Positions 42,860 through 51,607 of a stretch of DNA of 64,000 nt are shown piece by piece. Made by a program: the position numbers and the translations under genes. Position 1 is the first letter of the stretch. Each line of letters starts with the position of its first letter. The notes under the pieces were generated by a model. It was not told the DNA's origin and did not search any database. It saw only the letters and a list, made by a program, of their open reading frames with translations. The stretch comes from Aquimarina megaterium XH134. Its GTDB lineage: Bacteria; Bacteroidota; Bacteroidia; Flavobacteriales; Flavobacteriaceae. Location: the NCBI RefSeq assembly GCF_000520975.1, contig NZ_JACB01000003.1:124001-188000 (forward strand), read 5' to 3'.

Positions 42860-43711
42860 TTAATTAAGATGAAACCAATCGTCGATAATCGGCCACAAGA
42901 TATCTCGATTTTTTGTCCTAAAAAAATCAAAGTGACCAATAGTTTTTAGGTTAAAATCTCTTGGTTTTAGATGTTTTCTAGTCACTTTAGCATTTTTGTA
43001 TACGCGTTCACCCAAAATGTCTACCGATTTTTTGGGAGCAAACAAGTCATCATCAATACTTAATAAAAGCATAGGTTCTTTGATTTCTTTATAATATGTG
43101 CTAGTATCTTTTTGGGTAAAATACAGCATCGAATCCGGGTGCAATAAAAAAATAGCCCAATCTTTGGCTACTCTGGTGGTTAAGGGGTTTCCTAATCCAA
43201 ACCAACCAGAAGGGTAGTATTCTAAGAGTGATGTGGTAAGCGGTACAAAGAACTTAAAATTAAGGTAGATGAGTATTCTCATTTTTAAAGTGAAATGCTT
43301 GTAAAATCCAAATTGAGAAGCTACAGTAAAGTATTTATCGTAATATTGATATGCATCGCTAAAGCCTACACTATTACCACCATAACTATGGCCGATCATG
43401 TATTGTTCGTTTTTAGGAAATTCTTCTTTGGCATGTTTAGAAACTGATTTAAAATCCTGTGCCCAGAATAAAAAACCATGTTCTTTTAAAGATTGAATGC
43501 TTTGAGAAAGAGAATCTCCAATTCCGCGATAGTCAAAAGTAAATACATTACATCCCTTGGTAGCGAGATATTTTGCAAGAGGAAAATAAATTTTTTGAGG
43601 AACTGCCACCGCAGGAGCAAAAACTACTGTTTTGCGATTAGGAGATCTAGGAACAAATTCATGTACCGAAATTGGGTAACCGTCAAAAGAACGAATAGTG
43701 TATGATTCCAT
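42860..43711 (-). CDS. Alpha/beta hydrolase (serine aminopeptidase/lipase-like)
   Basis: 283 aa. The nucleophile elbow GHSYGG (Ser near 104), FDYRGIGDS turn and the C-terminal histidine in KTIGHFDFF support an active Hydrolase_4-type enzyme. The oxyanion region VVFAPAVAVPQ is unusual in lacking the common HGxG. The gene is 3 bp after the TetR gene, so regulator and hydrolase are one unit, suggesting TetR senses the hydrolase's substrate or product. Confidence 0.85.
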   Translation of the reverse strand: MESYTIRSFDGYPISVHEFVPRSPNRKTVVFAPAVAVPQKIYFPLAKYLATKGCNVFTFDYRGIGDSLSQSIQSLKEHGFLFWAQDFKSVSKHAKEEFPKNEQYMIGHSYGGNSVGFSDAYQYYDKYFTVASQFGFYKHFTLKMRILIYLNFKFFVPLTTSLLEYYPSGWFGLGNPLTTRVAKDWAIFLLHPDSMLYFTQKDTSTYYKEIKEPMLLLSIDDDLFAPKKSVDILGERVYKNAKVTRKHLKPRDFNLKTIGHFDFFRTKNRDILWPIIDDWFHLN

Positions 43712-43714
43712 GTT

Positions 43715-44278
43715 TTATTGATTTAATATTGCCGTTTCTGTTCTTTCCATGGCATTGTTAAGGTACTTTGGGTCGTCATAAATCTGCGTTAATAAGATAC
43801 CTCCTTCAATATCCTGTACCATTTGTTCTGCCAGTAGTAATGCTTTTTCTGTTGAGTGATGTACTTCAAACAGTTGTTGTAGGCCTAAAATAAAATCCTT
43901 AAAAAATGATTGTATTTCTTTTTTATATATGGGGTCGAGGTGAATGGTTTCTAATGCTGTATTTGCCATAATACATCCACCATCTGAAGCTCTGAATAAT
44001 TTGTCCAGAAGTAGCTTCATTTTTAACACTTTTTCGTTAAGAGTTAAAGTATTACTTTCAATAATCCTAAATAGATTGTAATTAAAATAACTGTGAACAG
44101 TTGCAAGAACTTCTCTAATTAGATCTTCTTTATTGCTGAAATAATAATAAAAATGAGACTTCTGTATACCGCAAGCTTTAGAAAGTTCACTCATACTACT
44201 GTTTTGAACTCCTCGAGAGCGCAGGATAGGGATTATCTTTTTTAGAACTTCTTCTTTGGATGTTTTTGATTTCGGCAT
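43715..44278 (-). CDS. TetR-family transcriptional regulator
   Basis: 187 aa. HTH at about 10-55 (SSMSELSKACGIQKSHFYYYFSNKEDLI), followed by an all-helical ligand domain with GGCIMANTALE, a TetR_C-like feature of AcrR/YxaF-type regulators. First gene of a three-gene operon with two hydrolases, and divergent from the thioesterase/men cluster. A GAACGTTCGTT palindromic site lies just upstream of its start, a natural place for autorepression. Confidence 0.9.
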   Translation of the reverse strand: MPKSKTSKEEVLKKIIPILRSRGVQNSSMSELSKACGIQKSHFYYYFSNKEDLIREVLATVHSYFNYNLFRIIESNTLTLNEKVLKMKLLLDKLFRASDGGCIMANTALETIHLDPIYKKEIQSFFKDFILGLQQLFEVHHSTEKALLLAEQMVQDIEGGILLTQIYDDPKYLNNAMERTETAILNQ

Positions 44279-44282
44279 TTTA

Positions 44283-44298
44283 TTGAACGTTCGTTAAA
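44283..44298. promoter_or_regulatory. Candidate TetR operator (TTGAACGTTCGTTAAA)
   Basis: Contains the palindrome GAACGTTC and the overlapping inverted repeat AACG-TT-CGTT, extended by TT/AA flanks. It lies 4 bp upstream of the TetR start codon and resembles operators of TetR proteins in this family. Confidence 0.5.
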
Positions 44299-44365
44299 AT
44301 AATAATCAAATATAGTTAGAATTATTAAATAGCATTGTATATTTTTGGTTTAAATTATTAAGCTT

Positions 44366-44791
44366 ATGAATTTGACACAGACAGAAGTGCTGGAACAATG
44401 CGCTAAGATGTGTAAAAACACTTTAATGGAAACTTTAGAGATTTCTTTCTGTGAAGTTGGTAAAGACTACCTTGTTGCTAAAATGCCAGTGACTCCCAGG
44501 GTGCATCAGCCAGATGGTGTTTTACACGGGGGAGCTATGGTAGCACTTGCAGAGAGTGTAGGGAGTGCAGCATCATTTATTTTTCTTAATGCTAAAGATT
44601 TTTATATAAGAGGAATAGAGATTTCTGCAAATCATGTAAAGAGTGTTAAGCAGGGCTATGTGTTTGCGAAAGCAGAAATTCTACATCAAGGCCGTACTAC
44701 TCAGTTATGGGATATAAAGATAAAGGATGAAGAAGGTAACTTGGTTTCCATAGTTAAGTTGACGACTATTGCGCTTCCTAAAACCAAATAG
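44366..44791 (+). CDS. PaaI/MenI-type hotdog-fold thioesterase
   Basis: 141 aa hotdog protein with HQPDGVLHGGAMVALAES, the catalytic and CoA-binding signature of the 4HBT/PaaI group. Its position directly before menF (1 bp between stop and ATG) and near menD and menB suggests it is the DHNA-CoA thioesterase of menaquinone synthesis (MenI/YdiI role). That assignment rests on context. A TATTTTTG -7 box lies at 44340-44347, 18 bp before the ATG. Confidence 0.85.
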   Translation: MNLTQTEVLEQCAKMCKNTLMETLEISFCEVGKDYLVAKMPVTPRVHQPDGVLHGGAMVALAESVGSAASFIFLNAKDFYIRGIEISANHVKSVKQGYVFAKAEILHQGRTTQLWDIKIKDEEGNLVSIVKLTTIALPKTK

Positions 44792-44792
44792 T

Positions 44793-45884
44793 ATGGACAT
44801 AGGGGATGTTTATGCTAAAATTGAAGAGCAGTTAGGTCAAAATCTACCTTTTGTGGTATATAGAAAAGCTGATTCTATGACGCTACATGCTGTTTTTCAA
44901 GAAAATAATCAGGTATACGAAGTAGAAGATTATACTGTTTCGGGATTTGTTTTTGCTCCTTTTGATAATGCTCATAAAGCCGTTATTATTCCTTCAGAAA
45001 AAAGTGACTATTGCACTGCTACCATTTTATCACAAACCATAAGTAGTGAAAAAAGAACTTCAGGAACAATAGATAATGCTCTTTTGGTAGAATCTGAAGC
45101 TCAAAAAAAACATATTGAGCTTGTAAAAAAGGGTATTGAGGCAATACAATCTGATCGTTTTAAAAAAGTAGTATTATCTCGAAAAGAGGAGGTTTCGATA
45201 TCAGATTCTTTTAGTAGTCTACATATATTTAAAAATCTAATACACTATTATCCAAAAGCTTTTGTGTACCTATGGTGCCATCCAAAAATTGGTACATGGA
45301 TGGGGGCGACTCCAGAAACCTTGATTCGGGTAAAAAATAATAATTTTTTCACTATGGCTCTGGCCGGTACTCAACCTTATATAGATACTATAAATGTCGA
45401 TTGGGGGACTAAAGAATTAGTAGAGCAGGAAATGGTTACTTCTTTTGTTACGAATAAATTATCTTCAATTATTAATGATATACAACACTCTAAAACTTAT
45501 ACGCATAAAGCCGGTACACTTTTGCATCTGCGTACCGATATTAGTGGGGTTTTGGATAATGAAAACTCAAGAATTGAAAAAATAATTGAAGTATTGCATC
45601 CCACTCCTGCGGTTTGCGGGCTTCCTAAAGACGAGGCTAAATCTTTTATTCTAGCTACAGAAGGGTATAATCGTAAGTATTATACTGGTTTTATGGGAGA
45701 ACTAAATATGAATGAAGATGGTATTATTAAATCAAATTTGTTTGTAAACCTTCGTTGTATGGAGTTGAGTAATGGTAAAGCTATTCTTTATGTGGGAGGA
45801 GGAATCACAAAAGATTCTGATCCAGAGAAAGAATGGGAGGAAACTGTGAAGAAAACAGAGACAATGAAAAGAGTTTTGTTGTAA
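44793..45884 (+). CDS. menF: Isochorismate synthase
   Basis: 363 aa from the ATG at 44793; an in-frame TTG at 44769 inside the thioesterase gene is unlikely. The chorismate-binding enzyme domain carries WMGATPE, AGTQPY, HLRTDISG and TPAVCGLP, ending with the GGGITKDSDPEKEWEE Mg-binding stretch. It converts chorismate to isochorismate, the first menaquinone step. The MenD gene follows 63 bp later. Confidence 0.92.
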   Translation: MDIGDVYAKIEEQLGQNLPFVVYRKADSMTLHAVFQENNQVYEVEDYTVSGFVFAPFDNAHKAVIIPSEKSDYCTATILSQTISSEKRTSGTIDNALLVESEAQKKHIELVKKGIEAIQSDRFKKVVLSRKEEVSISDSFSSLHIFKNLIHYYPKAFVYLWCHPKIGTWMGATPETLIRVKNNNFFTMALAGTQPYIDTINVDWGTKELVEQEMVTSFVTNKLSSIINDIQHSKTYTHKAGTLLHLRTDISGVLDNENSRIEKIIEVLHPTPAVCGLPKDEAKSFILATEGYNRKYYTGFMGELNMNEDGIIKSNLFVNLRCMELSNGKAILYVGGGITKDSDPEKEWEETVKKTETMKRVLL

Positions 45885-45947
45885 TCAGGGTTAAATTATT
45901 TAAAATTCTGGTGTAAATTAGATCGATATTGTAATTTAGCGATTCGA

Positions 45948-47672
45948 ATGAAGAAACGCTTATATTCAAAAATTCCTTTAGCACAATCTATTGTTACCTT
46001 ATGCGAAGCAAAAGGAATTACCCATATTGTTATTTCGCCGGGATCTCGTAATGCACCGCTAATAATTGGTTTTAGTGAACATCCCGATATGCAATGTTAT
46101 AGTATCGTAGATGAACGATGTGCTGCATTTTTTGCATTAGGTATTGCACAACAAATCCAAAAACCAGTTGCTTTGATCTGTTCTTCGGGTAGCGCGTTGT
46201 TAAACTATTATCCAGCAATTTCAGAAGCATTTTATAGCGATATACCATTAGTGGTTCTAAGTGCAGATCGCCCTATTGAAAGAATTGATATTGGAGACGG
46301 ACAAACGATTCGTCAAAAAAATGTATTTGAAAACCATATTTTGTACTCGGCCAATTTATATTCTGAAGTGGTTGCAGAAACAAAAATTGATGACCCCAAA
46401 GTACGCCAAAAACACCATGAAGCTCAAAAACATAATGAAAGAGAAATCAATCTGGCGCTAAATAAAGCGATAGAACGAAAAGGACCAGTGCATATTAATG
46501 TACCTTTTTATGAGCCTTTATATGATAAACTAGAGCATCCTACTATTGTTTCTAGAAATATCCCGGTAGAAAAGCCACATCATCAGTTTTCTGAAGATTT
46601 ACAATCAGAAATGCGTGAAGAGTGGAACCTGGCAAAACGTAAAATGGTACTGATAGGTGTTAATTCACCAGGTACAGTTGAGCAAAAATGGATAGAATAT
46701 TTTGCCGATGATCCTTCGGTCTTGGTACTCACAGAAACAACGTCTAATATTCATCATGAGTCTCATATTAATTGTATTGATCAATTGATTTCTACTTTGA
46801 ATGAGAACGAATTTAAAGCATTGCAGCCAGATATTCTTTTAACTATTGGAGGTATGGTTGTTTCTAAACGAATCAAAGCATTTTTGCGACAATATCAACC
46901 AAAATCGCACTGGCATATTGATTCGAAAAAGGCATACGATACCTATTTTTGTCTTACAGAGCACATAAAATTGCAACCTAATGTATTTTTCTCGCGTTTT
47001 TTTCAAAAAAAGAAGAGCATCGATAGTACTTATAAATCTTTTTGGATTTCTATTAGAGATCATCGCAGATTGAAACATGCAGCATATCTTGATAAAATCC
47101 CTTTTACAGATCTTAAAGCGTTTGAAGTTATTTTTAATAGTATTACAGATGGGCAGATGATACAGTTAAGTAATAGTTCTACTGTTCGTTATGCGCAACT
47201 CTTTACACTAAATCCAACTTTTCAGGTGTTTTGTAATAGAGGAACAAGCGGTATCGATGGAAGCACATCTACTGCCATTGGTGCAGCTCTTGCTTCGGGG
47301 GCGCCTACAACTTTGATAACGGGAGATCTAAGCTTTTTTTACGATAGTAATGGGTTATGGAATGAGTATATTCCTTCAAATTTCAAAATTATTGTTATTA
47401 ATAATGAAGGAGGAGGGATATTCAGAATTTTACCCGGAAAAGAAGAAAGTGTTAATTTTGAAACATATTTTGAAACGACACATCATCTTACAGCAATACA
47501 TTTATGTAAAATGTTTGGTTTTGAATATCATACTGCGCATACGCTTGAAGAATTAATTCATGAATCTAAAAAAGTATACGAAAATGATCATATGCCCCAA
47601 CTGCTTGAAGTTTTTACGCCTCGAAAAGAAAATGATAGTACTTTGATCGATTATTTTAGGCATTTTGTCTAA
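45948..47672 (+). CDS. menD: 2-succinyl-5-enolpyruvyl-6-hydroxy-3-cyclohexene-1-carboxylate synthase
   Basis: 574 aa ThDP enzyme. The N-terminal PYR domain has SPGSRNAPL and IVDERCAAFFALG (ThDP-activating glutamate). The PP domain has TGDLSFFYDSNGLW, the GDL...N Mg/ThDP motif typical of MenD, followed by IINNEGGGIFRILPG. It condenses isochorismate with 2-oxoglutarate. It is followed by a perfect 12-bp hairpin. Confidence 0.95.
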   Translation: MKKRLYSKIPLAQSIVTLCEAKGITHIVISPGSRNAPLIIGFSEHPDMQCYSIVDERCAAFFALGIAQQIQKPVALICSSGSALLNYYPAISEAFYSDIPLVVLSADRPIERIDIGDGQTIRQKNVFENHILYSANLYSEVVAETKIDDPKVRQKHHEAQKHNEREINLALNKAIERKGPVHINVPFYEPLYDKLEHPTIVSRNIPVEKPHHQFSEDLQSEMREEWNLAKRKMVLIGVNSPGTVEQKWIEYFADDPSVLVLTETTSNIHHESHINCIDQLISTLNENEFKALQPDILLTIGGMVVSKRIKAFLRQYQPKSHWHIDSKKAYDTYFCLTEHIKLQPNVFFSRFFQKKKSIDSTYKSFWISIRDHRRLKHAAYLDKIPFTDLKAFEVIFNSITDGQMIQLSNSSTVRYAQLFTLNPTFQVFCNRGTSGIDGSTSTAIGAALASGAPTTLITGDLSFFYDSNGLWNEYIPSNFKIIVINNEGGGIFRILPGKEESVNFETYFETTHHLTAIHLCKMFGFEYHTAHTLEELIHESKKVYENDHMPQLLEVFTPRKENDSTLIDYFRHFV

Positions 47673-47696
47673 TTTCCTTGTTTTAATATACTTTGC

Positions 47697-47724
47697 AGAT
47701 GAATTATTAATGAATAATTCATCT
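47697..47724. terminator. Perfect hairpin between menD and DUF2853 gene
   Basis: 12-bp arms (47697-47708 AGATGAATTATT and 47713-47724 AATAATTCATCT) around a 4-nt loop. There is no T-run. Its last base is the first base of a TATATTTG -7 box at 47724-47731, so it may be an operator rather than, or in addition to, a terminator. Confidence 0.5.
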
Positions 47725-47731
47725 ATATTTG
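47724..47731 (+). promoter_or_regulatory. -7 box of the DUF2853 gene
   Basis: TATATTTG matches TAnnTTTG, 46 bp before the ATG at 47778. The nearest TTTG (47692-47695) is 28 bp upstream with the hairpin filling the spacer. Confidence 0.4.
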
Positions 47732-47777
47732 ATCTGGAAAAAAAAGTGAACTAAAAACCTAAAAACACATTTATCCT

Positions 47778-48119
47778 ATGAGTAAAAGAGATGAATTAAT
47801 CACAAAATACGCCGCAGATATCAAAGATAAAATTGGTCAGACTCCAGATATGGATCTTTTAACCATGGTTACTATTGGATGTGGGCCTTCAATTTACAAT
47901 GCAGATGCTGCTACAGTATCTGGTTCGGATCAAAGTGAATTAGATACCGTAAAGAAAAACTTTTTAATCAATAAACTTGGTCTTTCTGATGGACCAAAGT
48001 TAGATGAAGGTATTGCTTCTGTCATTGAAGCTTATGGTAAATCAAATCGTAATAAGTATAGAGCGGTTGTTTATTATCTTTTGACAAAACATTTCGGAAA
48101 AGAATCTGTTTATAAATAA
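47778..48119 (+). CDS. DUF2853 family protein
   Basis: 113 aa, small, soluble and helical. Features include the central MVTIGCGPSIYNADAATVSG segment and the KNFLINKLGLSDGPKLDEGI stretch, matching the DUF2853 family of unknown function. It has its own likely promoter and a strong downstream terminator. It lies between menD and a CvfB-like gene but no menaquinone role is indicated. Confidence 0.8.
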   Translation: MSKRDELITKYAADIKDKIGQTPDMDLLTMVTIGCGPSIYNADAATVSGSDQSELDTVKKNFLINKLGLSDGPKLDEGIASVIEAYGKSNRNKYRAVVYYLLTKHFGKESVYK

Positions 48120-48138
48120 TATACGATTTTTACTGCAG

Positions 48139-48172
48139 AAAAAGGTGTCCATGATCATGGGCACCTTTTTTT
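48139..48172 (+). terminator. Rho-independent terminator after DUF2853 gene
   Basis: AAAAAGGTGTCC pairs with GGGCACCTTTTT (one T-G wobble), 8-nt loop ATGATCAT, then a T-run to 48172. Confidence 0.88.
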
Positions 48173-48205
48173 GTTGAATTTAGATAAACAGGAGAATTAA
48201 AGAAT

Positions 48206-48213
48206 TATCTTTG
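48206..48213 (+). promoter_or_regulatory. -7 box of the CvfB-like gene
   Basis: TATCTTTG, identical to the ychF box, 17 bp before the ATG at 48231. The leader would be only about 10 nt. Confidence 0.45.
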
Positions 48214-48230
48214 CGCAAAAAAATAGAGAC

Positions 48231-49064
48231 ATGCTTAAGCTTGGGGAATACAATATGTTAGAGATTGTTAGGGAAAGAGAACAAGGAATTTACCTTTGTG
48301 ACGAAGAAGGGGATGAAGTGTTATTACCTAATAAGTATGTGCCAGAACAATTTCAAATAAGAGATGTTTTAAAGGTGTTTGTGTATTTGGATAGCTCAGA
48401 ACGTATTGTTGCTACTACCTTAGAACCTTTTGCGACTGTAAAATCTTTTGCTTATTTAAAATGTACAAACGTATCAGGAATTGGTGCTTTTCTGGATTGG
48501 GGATTAGAAAAAGATCTTTTTGTTCCGTTTAGAGAACAATCTTCAAAAATGAGAGTAGGTAGCTGGTATCTCGTTTATGTTTACCTCGATGAAGAAACTA
48601 ATCGACTTGTTGCATCAAGTAAGACCAATGCTTTTTTAGATAATTCTTTGGTTTTACTATCATCGTATGATGAGGTTGATCTTATCGCTTCTCATCCTTC
48701 GCCACAAGGATGGAACATGATTGTAAATCAAAAACATTTGGGGTTAGTATATAGCGATGAAATTTTTCAAAAGATCACACCGGGAGATCAGCTTAAAGGG
48801 TTTGTGAAAAAAGTTCGCCCTGATGGTAAAATAGATCTTACATTACAACGACATGGATTTAGAGGAATAGAACCAAATGCAGAGCAGATTTTAAAAGAAT
48901 TAAAATTGAGTGGTGGTTTTATTGATCTGAATGATAAATCTGATCCAGAAGATATTAAAGAAGTTTTTCAATTAAGTAAGAAAAGTTTTAAAAAAGCTAT
49001 TGGATCGTTGTATAAACTCAGAAAAATTGTTATCGAAAAAGAAGGAATACGTTTGGTAGAGTAG
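48231..49064 (+). CDS. CvfB-like S1 RNA-binding protein
   Basis: 277 aa. Three S1-like OB-fold segments (about 1-65, 66-135 with GIGAFLDWGLEKDLFVPF, and 150-215 with GFVKKVRPDGKIDLTL) precede a C-terminal winged helix (about 225-277) with SKKSFKKAIGSLYK. This order matches CvfB of Firmicutes and the YitL family, RNA-binding proteins that influence virulence and stress genes. Single gene with a short leader. Confidence 0.88.
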   Translation: MLKLGEYNMLEIVREREQGIYLCDEEGDEVLLPNKYVPEQFQIRDVLKVFVYLDSSERIVATTLEPFATVKSFAYLKCTNVSGIGAFLDWGLEKDLFVPFREQSSKMRVGSWYLVYVYLDEETNRLVASSKTNAFLDNSLVLLSSYDEVDLIASHPSPQGWNMIVNQKHLGLVYSDEIFQKITPGDQLKGFVKKVRPDGKIDLTLQRHGFRGIEPNAEQILKELKLSGGFIDLNDKSDPEDIKEVFQLSKKSFKKAIGSLYKLRKIVIEKEGIRLVE

Positions 49065-49121
49065 GACAAAAATATACACTACAGTTATAGTTAAAGGAAA
49101 AGCTAATTTTTATTTGTTTTA

Positions 49122-49153
49122 TTTGGATTAAATCTAAATAAAAAGTATTTTAG
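49122..49153 (+). promoter_or_regulatory. Promoter of small gene 49166-49477
   Basis: TTTG at 49122-49125, 20-bp spacer, TATTTTAG at 49146-49153 (one mismatch to TAnnTTTG). The gene starts 12 bp later. Confidence 0.45.
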
Positions 49154-49165
49154 CCGCCGTTAATT

Positions 49166-49477
49166 ATGGAATTAATTTTTTCTTCAACATACTACTCCTC
49201 TTATCAATCATCAACAGAGCGATGTTATTATATCGATTTTGGCCATAAAATGGTTAAAATTTCTTTCTGTCAATTGCTTAGCTTAAGATATAAGGCAAAA
49301 CAAATGTCTACATTTGACTATATAGACGATTTGCTTAATCATAATGACACCGTATTATTATCGTTATGCGATAAAGAACATTTAATTTTATTAGACACAT
49401 TAATGGTGCTGGATTTTGTAGATCTTATGAAAGGAACATTTGCAATGATAGAATTAAATGCTATGCTGGTGTCATGA
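49166..49477 (+). CDS. Small protein of unknown function
   Basis: 103 aa, unrecognised. It starts MELIFSSTYYSSYQSS, has three cysteines (CYYIDFG, SFCQLL, SLCDKEH) and a hydrophobic C-terminal half (LLDTLMVLDFVDLMKGTFAMIEL). No signal peptide or clear membrane span. A promoter-like sequence is close upstream and the ferritin gene follows 91 bp later, so it may be a small partner or regulator in iron storage; this is conjecture. Confidence 0.55.
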   Translation: MELIFSSTYYSSYQSSTERCYYIDFGHKMVKISFCQLLSLRYKAKQMSTFDYIDDLLNHNDTVLLSLCDKEHLILLDTLMVLDFVDLMKGTFAMIELNAMLVS

Positions 49478-49568
49478 TATTTTAATATTAGATTTAGACT
49501 TACTATAAATTGAGTGTCGATTAAGTTTTACATCTAGATTTTCTATACTTTTATTAAAAATATTGGAA

Positions 49569-50078
49569 ATGGAAAATCTAACACGACAAGAAATAAGCAT
49601 TAATCTAGAAGTAATGGATATGCTTAATAAGCAAATTGAGAAAGAACAAAAGGCCTCGTCACTGTATTTAGCAATGGCTTCATGGTGTGATCAGAAAACG
49701 CTTGTAAATAGTGCTTCCTTTTTTTATAAACAAGCAGAAGAGGAAAGAGAGCATATGATGAAAATTTTTAAATTCATTAATGATACTGGTGGGTCTGCTT
49801 ATTCTCCAAATGTCTCTAATATTACTCATGAATTTTCTTCACTTCGAGAAATTTTCGAAATGACACTTAATCATGAGATATCTATCACACAATCAATATA
49901 CAAAATTGTTGCAAAATGCAGACAGGTAAATGATTTTGGTTCAGAGAACTTTTTGATGTGGTTTGTAGAAGAACAACTAGAAGAAGAAGAAACTATCAAA
50001 GATATTTTAGATATGTTTGATTTATCTGGAGATATGCCACTTCAATTTATCGACGAAAGAATTCCTGTTGGTAAATAA
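49569..50078 (+). CDS. ftnA: Non-heme ferritin (bacterial FtnA type)
   Basis: 169 aa from the ATG at 49569; a TTG two codons upstream is the only alternative. Ferroxidase-centre residues align with E. coli FtnA: Glu26 (EKEQKASSLY), Glu59 and His62 (EEEREHMM), a glutamate in NHEISITQSI and Gln in VEEQLEEEE. It forms a 24-subunit cage storing Fe(III). The C-terminus ends with a short extension. Convergent with a secreted unknown gene. Confidence 0.93.
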   Translation: MENLTRQEISINLEVMDMLNKQIEKEQKASSLYLAMASWCDQKTLVNSASFFYKQAEEEREHMMKIFKFINDTGGSAYSPNVSNITHEFSSLREIFEMTLNHEISITQSIYKIVAKCRQVNDFGSENFLMWFVEEQLEEEETIKDILDMFDLSGDMPLQFIDERIPVGK

Positions 50079-50142
50079 CCGCATAAAAAGATTTTAAGCC
50101 AAAGTGATATAGTGAGTTTCAGGTTCTTTTTAGAATAATAAA

Positions 50143-50553
50143 TTAGTATGCTAAACCTGTGATAGGACAGAAAGCACCACTGTACAAACTAGCATCTTTA
50201 TAAGCCGTGTTTTTTATACCTCCTCTGTTAGTATTGGGGGTATAGCCGTTACCGTATACTCTAAAACCAGATGTTTTAGGTTGCGGAATTGCAACATTGT
50301 ATTTTGATGAAATATCTTTATATTTTGGAGTATCGATATACATCGTATAGCTTTTTTTAAAAGCTTGTTCTCTTAAATCTATAGCCAAATCTACTTCTTG
50401 TAATTGATATTTTTGAGTTTTAACCTCTTTTTCATGCATTACCAGTGGAGCACTTAGTTGTTCCCATTCTATGGCTATGGTTTGTATTGCATCCTCTTGT
50501 CCATATGATAAAAAGCTGATGCTTCCGATAAGTATTACTAAAAAAACTTTCAT
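50143..50553 (-). CDS. Exported protein of unknown function
   Basis: 136 aa with a signal peptide (1-18, ending LSYGQ). The mature part has a charged helical stretch (LQEVDLAIDLREQAFKKSY) and an aromatic, Gly/Asn-rich C-terminus (VYGNGYTPNTNRGG; YSGAFCPITGLAY) with one cysteine. No family recognised. Periplasmic or surface location is inferred only from the signal. Confidence 0.65.
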   Translation of the reverse strand: MKVFLVILIGSISFLSYGQEDAIQTIAIEWEQLSAPLVMHEKEVKTQKYQLQEVDLAIDLREQAFKKSYTMYIDTPKYKDISSKYNVAIPQPKTSGFRVYGNGYTPNTNRGGIKNTAYKDASLYSGAFCPITGLAY

Positions 50554-50685
50554 AATGGTAAATATATTATCAATTCAGAATAAAACTATCAAAAACTATA
50601 CTAAAATCTATTTTTTATTTGAAATAAAATTAAAAATTAGGGGATTTACCCTGTAATTGATGCAGTGAGATATAGTATATTGTAG

Positions 50686-50693
50686 TATTTTTG
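50686..50693 (+). promoter_or_regulatory. -7 box of menB
   Basis: TATTTTTG matches TAnnTTTG, 21 bp before the menB ATG at 50715. No TTG at optimal distance is seen. Confidence 0.4.
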
Positions 50694-50714
50694 AGGATAC
50701 AAAAAAACATATTA

Positions 50715-51557
50715 ATGAGTTCAATAGATTGGAAAACTGTAAAGGAATACAAAGATATTACCTATAAAAAATCGGGAGGTGTTGCAAGAATAGCATTTAA
50801 CAGACCAAATGTACGTAATGCTTTTAGGCCAAATACAACAAGCGAACTTTATGATGCTTTTTATGATGTGCAAGAAGATACATCTATAGGTGTGGTTTTG
50901 CTTTCTGCAGAAGGACCTTCGACAAAAGACGGAGTATATAGTTTTTGTAGTGGAGGAGATCAAAAATCTAGAGGTCACCAGGGGTATGTGGGAGATGATG
51001 GTAGACACAGGTTAAATATCTTAGAAGTACAAAGGCTTATTAGATTCATGCCAAAAGTTGTTATTGCAGTTGTGCCAGGATGGGCTGTAGGAGGAGGGCA
51101 TAGCCTACATGTAGTTTGTGATCTTACTCTGGCAAGTAAAGAACATGCTATTTTTAAACAAACTGATGCAGACGTTACAAGTTTTGATGGAGGATACGGT
51201 TCTGCATATCTGGCAAAGATGGTTGGGCAAAAAAAAGCACGTGAAATTTTCTTTTTAGGAAGAAATTACTCAGCGCAAGATGCTTATGAAATGGGAATGG
51301 TAAATGCAGTGATTCCTCATGATGACCTTGAAGATACGGCATACGAATGGGCGCAAGAAATACTTGAGAAATCACCAACATCTATCAAAATGTTAAAATT
51401 TGCAATGAACCTTACAGATGATGGTATGGTAGGGCAACAGGTATTTGCAGGAGAAGCAACACGACTAGCGTATATGACAGACGAAGCCAAAGAAGGAAGA
51501 GATGCGTTTCTTGAAAAGAGAAAACCAGATTTTAAAAACATTAAATGGATGCCTTAG
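50715..51557 (+). CDS. menB: 1,4-dihydroxy-2-naphthoyl-CoA synthase
   Basis: 280 aa from the ATG at 50715; the in-frame TTG at 50691 overlaps the -7 box and is rejected. A crotonase-fold enzyme with MenB hallmarks: CSGGDQKSRG, VVPGWAVGGGHSLH oxyanion loop, and TDADVTSFDGGYGSAYLAK with the catalytic Asp-Ser-Tyr region; C-terminus DFKNIKWMP. It closes the second ring of the menaquinone headgroup. menF and menD lie 3-6 kb upstream; menA, menC and menE are not in the window. Confidence 0.96.
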   Translation: MSSIDWKTVKEYKDITYKKSGGVARIAFNRPNVRNAFRPNTTSELYDAFYDVQEDTSIGVVLLSAEGPSTKDGVYSFCSGGDQKSRGHQGYVGDDGRHRLNILEVQRLIRFMPKVVIAVVPGWAVGGGHSLHVVCDLTLASKEHAIFKQTDADVTSFDGGYGSAYLAKMVGQKKAREIFFLGRNYSAQDAYEMGMVNAVIPHDDLEDTAYEWAQEILEKSPTSIKMLKFAMNLTDDGMVGQQVFAGEATRLAYMTDEAKEGRDAFLEKRKPDFKNIKWMP

Positions 51558-51607
51558 TTTATGTAATTATCAATCTTTCCTAAAATAAGAATTACCTTAG
51601 CTATACA

